Assembly: GCF_932526225.1 (NCBI RefSeq)
Contig: NC_064036.1
Coordinates: 6,021,519-6,085,518 of the forward strand
Reading direction: 5' to 3'
DNA: 64,000 bases
Source of the DNA: Nematostella vectensis
Lineage: Eukaryota; Cnidaria; Anthozoa; Actiniaria; Edwardsiidae
Of the stretch, positions 31,323 through 41,063 are shown in pieces. Made by a program: the position numbers and the translations under genes. Every line of letters starts with the position of its first letter. The stretch's first letter is position 1. A model generated the notes under the pieces. The model had not been told where the DNA came from, ran no database searches, and was given only the letters and a program-made list of their open reading frames with translations.

Positions 31323-31549
31323 GTACATATTTTGTTGACAATTTGTTACCCATGTGTCTTTTGTTCAAATAAAACTTGACTGCTGAGAAAAGTACAAAAA
31401 CTAAATGCTTTTATAGTTGGATGCGCGCCACCATGGCCACCAAAAAAGTTAGCCAATTTAGTATGCGAGAATCGCCGTTTTGGGATTAACTATAACTATA
31501 TAACTGAAGATTCCGTCGTGCTCTGATTTGACTGTAGCATTTTCTTTGC

Positions 31550-31760
31550 CTTTGGCTGGTCAGTTTATCTTATGTCATTCGGATAGTACATTTCTCACAT
31601 CCCCATTGGTTTATTTCACAAAAATGCCAAGGTGGCCACGGTAGCGCGCGTCGTATCAGATAGTACATTTCTCACATCCCCATTGGTTTACTTCACAAAA
31701 ATGCCAAGGTGGTAGAGCGCGTCGTATGAAATAGTACATTTCTCACATCCCCATAAAAAA
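31550..31760. repeat. Dispersed GCGCGC repeat, three partial copies
   Basis: Copies of TAGTACATTTCTCACATCCC, then CATTGGTTTA, then GGTGGCCACGGTAGCGCGCG. This is the reverse complement of the six-unit array at 43595-44060. Confidence 0.9.
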
Positions 31761-32474
31761 GGCGAAGATTAGGTTATTGAGGAAAGCTGGGGTCGACCCA
31801 AATGACCTCATTTAGATTTATACGTCGCTGATAAGATCGGTCCTAGAATATGTGGCCCCTGCATGGGCGTCTCTTCCCATCACTCGGGAAAACATTTGAA
31901 CAAGTAAGGCGCTTTTCTGTTATGGTCGCCATTTCCATCGGCTAATTCAAGCAAGTAACTGAGAAACAATAAATATTATTAATAAGGTATGAGACTTTAA
32001 TCGTGTTTTGTTATTTTGAAGTTTCCTTGGAAATATAAACCGTTGTATTTTCATTTATAAACAATAACAAAGGAGAAGTTGATCGACACTTTTTAATGTT
32101 TGTGTATCGTGCTCCCAATACTTCGAGGTCTGCTTCAGCTGTACTATACATCCAGCCTCTCTGTTTTAGGAAAAATGTCGGCTTGCTAGTGAAAAGCTGA
32201 AAAAAGGCTGGTTTACCGCGCGTCACTATGCGTTTTTCAGCGCTGTCTGTGCAAATATTTCTATATACTTACAAAAGGTTTTTTTTTAGAAATAACTCAG
32301 ATTTACCGGCCTATGCATAAAAACCTTCGCCACTTTTGGCTCTCCTATTGTGAGGATGATGCATGCCTATTTTCCTTATTCGGCATGAATTGACTAATCA
32401 TTTAATATACTGATTTTAAGGCACGGTGGTAGTGTAGGAGCCATGATGACGTATCTCCCCTACATCACAAAGCG

Positions 32475-32640
32475 CAGGGGCGTAGCTAGGGGGTTGCCCA
32501 GGGGGCCCGCCCCCCCCCCCCCCTTCTAGCAGCCAAAAATACAGTAAATGTATGAGACATTATCTAAAATACCTATATCTAAAATGCCTTGAAAGGACTT
32601 TTTGGGCCCCCTACTGTTAAAAATCCTGGCTACGCCGCTG
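32475..32640. mobile_element. MITE with CAG-GGCGTAGC ends inside exon 20'
   Basis: The left end CAGGGGCGTAGCTAGG and right end CCTGGCTACGCCGCTG are inverted repeats. The interior has a C/G homopolymer. It splits the exon 20 counterpart after codons for ITKR. Fragments with the same GGCGTAGCCAGG signature occur near 16295, 17340 and 21372. Confidence 0.85.
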
Positions 32641-32924
32641 AATCGTTTTACAACGGAATACTAGCTTTCGCAGGTTCGTGTACTCCAAACTAATGACATC
32701 ATACCGGGACATGCTCAAGTTATTGAGATCTGATCTCAAGTGCAAGTGGGCTATATCTTCTTGAAGGATCTTCGAATATTAAACTACTTCTATGTCATAT
32801 CCATGACTGCGCACTTTCCTCAGGTATGGCACCTGCGTCTTCAGAGAAAACTAGGGTAATTGAAGTACATACATGGTACATGATGGTAATAGAGGGCTAC
32901 CTGGCTTTAACCTAAGCATCCGTT

Positions 32925-33645
32925 CTTCTGCAGCTATGTTACCCTTCACTCTCCTTTCCATTACACGCACGCACGCACGTAACCTAAGCATCCGTTCTTC
33001 TGCAGCTATGTTCCCTTCACTCTCCTTTCCTTTACACGCACGCACGTGACCTACCTTAAGCGTCTGTTCAGCTATGTTCCCTTCACTCTCTTTTCCTTTA
33101 CACGCACGCACGTGACCTACTTTAAGCGTCTGTTCAGCTATGTTCCCTTCACTCTCTTTTCCTTTACACGCACGCACTTGACCTACTTTAAGCGTCTGTT
33201 CAGCTATGTTCCCTTCACTCTCTTTTCCTTTACACGCACGCACGTGACCTACCTTAAGCGTCTGTTCAGCTATGTTCCCTTCACTCTCTTTTCCTTTACA
33301 CGCACGCACTTGACCTACTTTAAGCGTCTGTTCAGCTATGTTCCCTTCACTCTCTTTTCCTTTACACGCACGCACGTGACCTACTTTAAGCGTCTGTTCA
33401 GCTATGTTCCCTTCACTCTCTTTTCCTTTACACGCACGCACGTGACCTACCTTAAGCGTCTGTTCAGCTATGTTCCCTTCACTCTCTTTTCCTTTACACG
33501 CACGCACTTGACCTACTTTAAGCGTCTGTTCAGCTATGTTCCCTTCACTCTCTTTTCCTTTACACGCACGCACTTGACCTACTTTAAGCGTCTGTTCAGC
33601 TATGTTACTCTTCAGGCTCCTTTACTTCACACGCACGCACGCTCG
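32925..33645. repeat. 66-bp minisatellite, ~10 units
   Basis: Each unit has ACACGCACGCAC(G/T)TGACC, then TTTAAGCGTCTGTTCAGCTA, then TGTTCCCTTCACTCTC. Because 66 is 22 codons with no stop, frames of 200 and 240 codons stay open on both strands. These are read as artefacts. The array sits in the pseudogene intron corresponding to parent intron 20. Confidence 0.95.
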
Positions 33646-34151
33646 TGACCTAAGTCAAGCTTGAGAGTTCAAGAAGAGATTTAAAACTTATTATATTTAA
33701 AACTTATATCGTGCACTTTGCTAGTATTTATACAAAGAGGTCCTAGTATGTTCTAACCGAACACTACCACTGGCGTGGTAGTGTTCGGTTCACTGTCTAT
33801 CCAGACAGTGTTAAAAGAGAGGGTGAACAAACTGAAAAAAAAAAAAAACTTAAGAAGGGGTGGATAATACAAGAATATGTAGAGAAAATGTATTAAAATA
33901 CATTTTCAGTACAATCTGAATCCGACCTTGTCTAACTATCTTACTCTCTGTAGCTGACGGAATTCATGAACGAGAACCTTGAAGGGCAAAAACTACCACT
34001 TCAACTGAGCAGAGCTATAGAGCTCATCAAGACCAACATCCAGTGGCGAAGGGCACACGAGAGAGACCTAGAGTTGTGGCTCAAAACTTTTTTAACAAGT
34101 CATTCAGTCATCGAACTACGAATTTATAACCGAACCTCCTACTGTAATTGA

Positions 34152-35012
34152 AACAAAATTAATAACATTGTCTAAAGATCAGATAAGGTTTTAAAAACAA
34201 CACTCTAAAAGATCCAACTGAGCAACATCTTTGTGTTAAGTGATGTGTAAATTCCAGAAATATCGAAATACCGAAACCCCCCAATCATCCGGAACAAAGG
34301 GTATCAAGGTCACAGGCGCGAGAACAAGGGGAACAAGGCCGACGGAGGGGGATGAGGTGAAGAGAAGAGGAAGGAGCGAGATTTCCCCTCCTTTCTCTTC
34401 TCTACCGCCCCCTCCCCCTCTGCCGCCTTGTTCTCAAGCCTCGTTATCCTGACCATCAAGCCCTGGGTACCCAAGGATTGTGTGCTTTTAAAAAATGCCA
34501 TAATACAATATTATATAGCTATTTGTTAAACTATTGACTCAGTAGTACCTTGAAGGTCACCTTGTAATGTTATTAGCAGAGAAAATTCATTTTGTTACAA
34601 TTGGGTAGACCATGATTGTGTGGTTCATATGGATCATATGCCATAGCTTTACTGGATTACAAGAATAACACGAAAACAAGCTAGAAGTAACATGGTAGAT
34701 ATGGGGAAGGGTCTGGGCAGACCCCTTCTGATATGTAATAAAGTTTTATAACGCTATAAGAACACTAGACAAGAGGATGATCAAATAATGTACACCTATT
34801 TCAAACAAGTATTCTGAGAACCCACATGTTGTAATCCACATTCTGTTTTACACAAGACTGTGGAAATGCTGACAAAGCATCTTTCAACATTTAGATGTGC
34901 AAACAGGTAAACATTACTGGACTTAGCAATGTAAGGTGCTTTCCAAATGATAAATGATGAAAAATCATCAATGATAAAAATCTCCTTATACAATTGTCCA
35001 TAATTTCTTGCA
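34152..35012. other. Intergenic, between pseudogene and BET1L-like gene
   Basis: No gene seen. Purine-rich then pyrimidine-rich segments at 34330-34440 form an imperfect inverted pair. Part of the right side should be the 3' UTR of the minus-strand SNARE gene. Confidence 0.5.
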
Positions 35013-37152
35013 TTACCGCACTATTTTTCCAAGCCCGTAATAAAGAACAAAGAAGATGAATACAAGTCCAGTTATGAGGTAACACATGAGCCTTCTGTTG
35101 GATTTACCAGCACCCATCATGTTAGAGAGCCTTTGCACACTTCCACCAAGCAACCCTGAGGCACTCCCGAAGTCATCACCCTGAAAATATAAACAAACAA
35201 GGGGCTGAATCGTAGTTTAGAATTAGAGGGGACCTTGAAATCTGAAAGTGAGGCAGGGCAGTAGCCAGTAATACAATAACAGCCAAAGTCACAAAGAATC
35301 GCTATACTTGTCTACTTCTTTCCCCCACTACCCCCACCCCCTCCTCCTACCTCAAATAATCCCATACCACAGAGTGGCTGTTCCCCTTCCTTCTTCCCCA
35401 ACTTCTCCCACAGTACTGCTTTTTCTGACCTCCCTTACCTCCCCTACTGCTGCTGTATTGTTCCCCCTTCCTCCTTCCCCTACTATACCCCCACTACTTT
35501 TACTATCCCCTTTCTACTTCCCCCTCTACTGATTTTTCTACTCCCACCACTTTTCCCCCACACTACTGCTTCACCGTTTCCTTTCTCCTTCTCCCCACTA
35601 CTGTTTTTTCTGCCCCCACTTTTCTTCACACGACTTCTTTACTGCCCCCCGTTTTCCTTCCTCCAGAACACTGTAATACTGGCTTGCTGCTTTGTTGCCC
35701 CTTACCCCACTACCCAATGTTATTGTTTCACTACCCTTTTCCTCTACTAACCCCTACTATTGCCTTATTGCCCCTATCCGCCATAACCCCAATTACTACA
35801 GCTCCACCACCCCACAGTACTGATTTCTCTTTCCCCACTACAGTATCCCATACTACTGCTATATCATCAGATTGCAGTTTTACTTACCCCTACTTCCTCA
35901 ACTATAAAAAAACTGAGATATGTATTCCTCAACCTACCATTCCACCAAGATAATCATTTTGTTGTTTTGATTCTCTTTCGATATCAATGGCAATCTAAAG
36001 AACAATAATATAGAGATATCATGGGAGATTTAACATGGGAGATGCCATAACATGTTAACCACTGCCAGATTAACTTGCTAGTAGCAATTATCTTAGGAGA
36101 ACAACATACTCCTTTTAATCGTGAGACTTTGCTGGCAAGGTTATCCACCATTCGGTTATTTTCACTCTCCATAATATTTTCCATTTTTCCAGACCCTCCT
36201 GAAAAAAAAAACACATCAAAGTTATTAGTGTTAATTACAGCTTGACATAATCATGAGAGTACAGTTACTATTGTTGCCATCATCATGCTTGGATTTAGAG
36301 AAAGCATTGAGTCCCCTTTTAAATTATATTTGCTTTACATTATTGCCTTATTCTTTTGACCAAACCTGCTAGCTCTGAAGGTTTAACTATGACTTTTAGG
36401 TTATTTCAACAATTCTCTCTAGTCTTATTTTTTAGTAGCATTCTTCAGGTTTTAGACAAACAAAATATTTAAAAAAGCCTTTACAAAACAAAAAAATAAC
36501 AGTAATAAAATAATAATAATACTAAAATAAATGTCCAGCAATCAATTATATAGCATATCAATAAACAGAATATCACACCTTTTGACAGGACCTGAAGAAT
36601 GCTGATTTTTGTTTTGCTTTTACTTCATTATTTTTTACTTCTGCCAAAACAGGTGGACTTTAGATTATTACTCATAATTCTTTTTTCTGATGTTTCTCGG
36701 GTTGGATCAGGGGCTTGACCCTTAGGTAAACTGGGAGAGATTGTAGGTAGGCCACAAAGGTAGGTATTGGGGTTGGGAGAGATAGAAGCACCCCATCCCC
36801 CCACCCCCTACCCCCACTGCTGAAATAATGCATATCATTAAGTACAAATACAGTTTGTATTATTTCCATTTTTACGAAACTATAATCAATATCTCAATAA
36901 AGATACTATTTTGTAAATAGCATATGGAAATGGATATGGAAGCTGATACTTAAGTATATATTATGAAAAAAATAACAGCCACGTCGACAACTGTGATGAT
37001 TCCAATAAAAACGATAGCATTTCTCGAACTAAATCGGTCGACATCGCTTGGCATGAAATAAAGAATAGAGCACGTGCTATTGTGTCTGAGTTTACATAAA
37101 TCGGAGAAATATGAGTTCAGAATCTACCTCGGCTTTTCGACGAACCCGCCAT
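35013..37152 (-). CDS. BET1L: BET1-like Qc-SNARE (BET1L/GS15-like)
   Basis: Tail-anchored SNARE of the ER-Golgi and intra-Golgi fusion machinery. Exons on the minus strand: 37152-37128, 36198-36110, 35994-35938, 35180-35013. They total 339 nt (112 residues) with phases 1, 0 and 0 in agreement. The N-terminus reads MAGSSKSRG. The SNARE motif begins near ENNRMVDNLASKVSRLKG and continues through IAIDIERESKQQNDYLGGM, where the Gln before Asn matches the zero-layer Gln of this family. After a GDDFGSASGLLGGSVQRLSN linker comes a basic NRR and one C-terminal membrane segment (CYLITGLVFIFFVLYYGL). The ENxRMxDxLASKVxRLK stretch and the GLLxGSVxR linker resemble BET1L more than BET1. It shares an upstream region with the F-box gene. 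Confidence 0.92.
35300..35900. repeat. Polypyrimidine tract in BET1L-like intron 3
   Basis: About 600 bp almost free of G on the plus strand, built from variants of CCCCTACTACT and TTCCCCCTTCC. The transcribed (minus-sense) RNA is purine-rich here. Mirror-like purine/pyrimidine tracts of this kind can adopt triplex DNA. Confidence 0.85.
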
Positions 37153-37763
37153 TTTGTTTGTTTGACTACAGCTGGCAACCGCTGACCAATTGATGTATCG
37201 AGGGTGGGTGGGTAAACAGTAAATACTGCTATCTGTAATATCGCATTTTTTTATGAATATAAAATTACTAGTTTCTTTCATCATCTGCATTCTTTCTTGT
37301 GTATAATTTAATTTTCTCGTTGTTTATGAAATCTTAGCAGTTTATGCTTGAAAAAGATGATACAATATAAAGTAGCTACCCTCCCCTCCCTCGGTAGTGT
37401 ATTTCTCATAGCTTTATTTTGAATTCACTCGGTGGGACTTGTGAAAACTAAGAGGAGTGTTTGGTCCATGGAGCTACATTGTTTGATACGGCAACGAGTT
37501 ATGGGTGAATGTCTGTTCAATATACTACTTTAAATGATACATAAAACTTTTTGGAAAATAACTAAGCTTCTGCTGCACAAGAACTTTATATTTAAAACAC
37601 AGAAAGCTGTGGTTCGTGACTTCTCGTCAGCATTCCTTCACTCTGTTATTATTGTCTTTATTGATAAGGAAAAGGAAAAGCGATCACAATGGATGTTATC
37701 GCAGAGTGTAATGCATCTAGAGTTACCATGAGAGCAAAGAGCTAGATTTAGGACTACATCACG
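37153..37763. promoter_or_regulatory. Bidirectional promoter region
   Basis: A 611-bp gap separates the divergent start codons of the SNARE gene (minus) and the F-box gene (plus). It must contain both 5' UTRs and promoters. No TATA box or specific factor site can be supported by eye. A short noncoding first exon of the F-box gene may lie here. Confidence 0.5.
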
Positions 37764-40225
37764 ATGAAAATGGAGAAGAAAAAAGATACTTTTAATACTT
37801 TACCAGCATCATGTCAGCTACCCCAAGAGGTCGTGTCCTACATCTTCAGCTTTCTCCCTTTAGCAGACATCAAGTCTTCAGCAAGAGTGTGTCATCTATG
37901 GGCCAAGGCGTCTGATGACCCGCTGCTATGGAAAAACACAACCGCTACACTGTATACTAAGAGTAAAACTTTCCCTGATTCACTGATTTATAGCTTACAA
38001 TGTCGCTGTATCAAGAGCATTCGCTTTGTGCATACAACAACTCCAGTGCAGATCATCCAAGTTTGCAAAGAACTTGCAGACAGTGTTCAGAGTTTGTCTT
38101 TGCAAAATTGCCGCTGTGTAAATGAGGACCTGCTTGACAGAGTGTTTGCTTGTTGCACTAAGCTAACAGATCTTGATGTCAGTCGATGTCGGCAACTGGA
38201 TGCAAGTAAAACCAGCAGCTGGATAGGCAAATCCCAGCAATGCTTGACATCCTTATCAAAACTTGACATCAGCTGGTGCAAGGGACTTGGCGACTCAGCA
38301 GTAAAGACTGTTGCAACAGCATTGCCAAGCATCTCACACCTCTCTTTAGCTGGATGTAAAGAGGTGCACCTTTCATCCTGGCAAAGCCTTGGCAAAAATT
38401 TGAAATCATTATCTTTTCTGGATATTAGCCGATCTGATATAACAGATGTTATCTTGTTAAAGTTTGCTGAAGTCCCAACATTATCTCTTAGATCCATAGA
38501 TTTATCTGCTTGTAAGCAGCTCACTGACAATGGTGTGGTTTCATTGGTAAAGAATCAGAGTAAAATTGAAACCTTGAAGCTTTGTTGCCTGGATATTACC
38601 AACACAAGTGTTATAGCCTTTGGGAAATATCTCAACAACCTCAAAGAACTGGACCTTAACAGCTGTCGTCAAGTTATGGGTGGAGCTTTTCTCAGTTCCG
38701 GGGGCATTATCAGCACTCTTACCTCACTGAACCTCTATTCCTGTTATCTTCTTGCATCGAAAGAAATGGAGAAGTTTTTCATCCCAGATTCAAAATCAAG
38801 TGTTTTGCCTCTTCAGACATTGATTTTGAATGGATGCACTATGGCAACCGATAATTTTTTGAAAAGATGCCTACCAGCTATGGTTAATCTCCAACAGTTG
38901 GATATCAGTTCGTGTTTGCATGTTGGCGATAGTGGAATGCATGTGATTACAGAACTGCTGACAAACCTCAAAATGCTAAAGATTAGTTGGTGTGCAAATA
39001 TTACGGATGTTGGACTTCTAGGGTCTGGGCAGCTGAGTAATTGTGATGACAAAATAATAAAAGAGAATTTAGCAGAGGGAAATGGAAGACCAAGTGAAAA
39101 TAAAAAGTGTAATATGTGGGAAGATGTAAAGGTAAGCATGTGAATCAAAAGTAATAACAAAGAATTGAGCAGACCAATCCAGCAATGTTACACAATGCTG
39201 TTGCTATTCATCCTGTGTTGCAAAACACCTTCTAACAACAATCTTTGGTTTAATCATAGGAAGTTTGGCAGCGAGGTATTGGTCATCTCCACAAGCTGGA
39301 GTTTCTTGATGTCAGCCATTGTACATGTATAACAGACAAGGGTCTGTGTGCCATATATGGACTGAGTGATCTTCTGACTCTAAATATCAACATGTGTATC
39401 GAGGTACAGTGTAAGCACAGATGGATGTGCCTTTCTATGTACTATGCAGATAGGTGAACCATAATTGAGAAGGGATGGGGGGGGGGGTAGAATTAGAATT
39501 GGGGCTGTAACTTCTTTTAGCCTTTGATACTTTACTGGGTGCTAGCAGATTTTTTCTGTTCATTTGCTGTATTATAGCCAATGTTGTTTTCTGTGTTTCT
39601 ATTCAAAGTTTGTTTTGATCTGAAATATATGACTTAGATATCAGATGATGAATTGCTTATTGGCCTAATTGGTGCTAGGGACCTCTGGAAGTGAAATGGC
39701 TGTCAGATTTTAAGCCCCCTGAAATCACATAATGGGACTAGTTGTGAATTTTAAGAAGGGAACTAAAAATCTAGCCCAGTATATTTTTGAGTATCCCTTA
39801 TATGCAAGACTTGTATAGGCCAGTTCTCCTGTTATTTTGGGGGTACAAACAAGTAGAGAAATTATATTTAGCTTGCTAAAATCATCTTTTATTGTTTACA
39901 GGTAACAGATGCCACTCTGGTGAATGTCTCTAGACACCTTCGCTCCTTAAGGGAGTTATCATTTAATGGCTGTAGTCTAGTGACAGATACTGGAGTGATA
40001 GCAATAGCCCAAGGCCTGTCCCAACTGCAAACCTTGGATGCCTCCAAGTGTGACGGTGTCTCAGATCTCAGTGTCTTCCATCTTGCCAAGCACAGCAGCC
40101 GCCTGACCCACCTGGACCTGAGTATGTGCAGTCACGTGACGAGTAATGGCGTTGATGAGTTAGAGGCTTATCTACCTGGTCTAGTGTCCTTACAGCTGAG
40201 ACACTCAGGCGTAAAGACCTTCTAG
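37764..40225 (+). CDS. F-box and leucine-rich-repeat protein
   Basis: Substrate-recognition subunit type of SCF ubiquitin ligases. Exons 37764-39131, 39260-39403 and 39902-40225 are all phase 0, giving 611 residues. The F-box is near residues 19-57 (LPQEVVSYIFSFL through to DPLLWK). It is followed by about 18 cysteine-containing LRRs of the LxxLDISxCxxxxDxG type, in which CHxITDxGL-like turns recur to the end (CSHVTSNGVDELE, then a short tail SGVKTF). No transmembrane or CaaX signal is visible. The family is FBXL. I cannot choose among its members and the substrate is unknown. It is transcribed divergently from BET1L and convergently with the channel gene. Confidence 0.9.
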
Positions 40226-40306
40226 TTGAACATAGCGTAGAAGGTATGTTTTTTAAAATGTGGCAATCATGCTAGATTATATATGAAGCCTTCAAGAAAA
40301 GGTAGC

Positions 40307-40312
40307 AATAAA
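40307..40312 (+). terminator. Poly(A) signal of the F-box/LRR gene
   Basis: AATAAA about 85 nt after the stop codon. Confidence 0.6.
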
Positions 40313-40909
40313 TTTTCAGCATACAGTACCATTATACAGTAAGAATTCAATATATTTGTTGCCAAATATTGATCGATAAATTAAAACATTCTACTGAAAC
40401 GTTCCCTACCATTAACAATAACAATCTTATACAATCTTTTACTTGATGGATACAGCGTTAGTTTAGTTAGTGACGTGAATATTGATAATACTCGACCTTA
40501 CCATAACTGTATGTCACAAAACGCGCTACTAAATATTTACTAGTGGAAAGTTATACCCTTTCTCGGGCAATGAGCTAAAAAGTTAATTTGCCACTAAACT
40601 TTGGGGAGCACTAATTTGCCACTCCAAAACACTTGATCACGTGCGCGAGTCTCCCTGTACTTTGTACTCCTTAGACGATTATCATATAGTTCAAAGAACT
40701 CCCCAAAATACTTAAATCTTCACTCAGCTCATTGACATACGTTATGGATTTATGTGAGTCGGTTTACTAAACAGTCCGCCATTAGAAAAGAGGTTAGAGG
40801 TTCTCTAAGGTTTTTGCTTGATAATAAGTTATATAAATCTCTGAGTTGCAGCCATAAGTATGGCCTATAAAGCTTGAATTTGTTTTTTCAAGTTTTGTAT
40901 TTTTACTGA

Positions 40910-40915
40910 TTTATT
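40910..40915 (-). terminator. Poly(A) signal of the channel gene
   Basis: AATAAA on the minus strand, about 150 nt beyond the proposed stop at 41064. It faces the F-box gene's 3' end, so the two genes converge with ~600 bp between their signals. Confidence 0.55.
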
Positions 40916-41063
40916 TCACGATATTCTTATGTTTACGCACCGTACCCTTCAATGATGTGCATCTAGAACTAAACTGAAAATATTTAACAATTTTAGGGTG
41001 CCTAAACTACCTACATACTAAGCCTTTCCCTTGTAGCGTATGATTCTCTATTGTCAGTTTTCT

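Larger units (their letters stand above)
30580..34151 (+). pseudogene. Tandem duplicate of the M1 aminopeptidase lacking its catalytic core
   Basis: Only counterparts of exons 1, 2, 20 and 21 of the upstream gene are present. Exon 1' (from 30580) keeps the Leu/Ile-rich membrane segment but has lost its start codon to the minisatellite. Exon 2' (~31062-31322) has an in-frame TGA at 31121-31123 where the parent has AAG. Exon 20' (from 32421) reads GGSVGAMMTYLP, then is split by a ~166-bp MITE (32475-32640) and carries a TAG before its donor. Exon 21' (33954-34151) is open and ends RTSYCN-stop. Exons 3-19, including HEIAH and its surroundings, are absent: exons 2' and 20' are only ~1.1 kb apart. 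The gene cannot encode a peptidase. Confidence 0.92.

Noticed and set aside
32851-33648. 240-codon minus and 200-codon plus frames
   Set aside because: Both come from the same 66-bp array; unit length divisible by three and lack of stops explain them.
38087-38530. 147-codon minus-strand frame inside the F-box/LRR gene
   Set aside because: Shadow of the LRR coding sequence.
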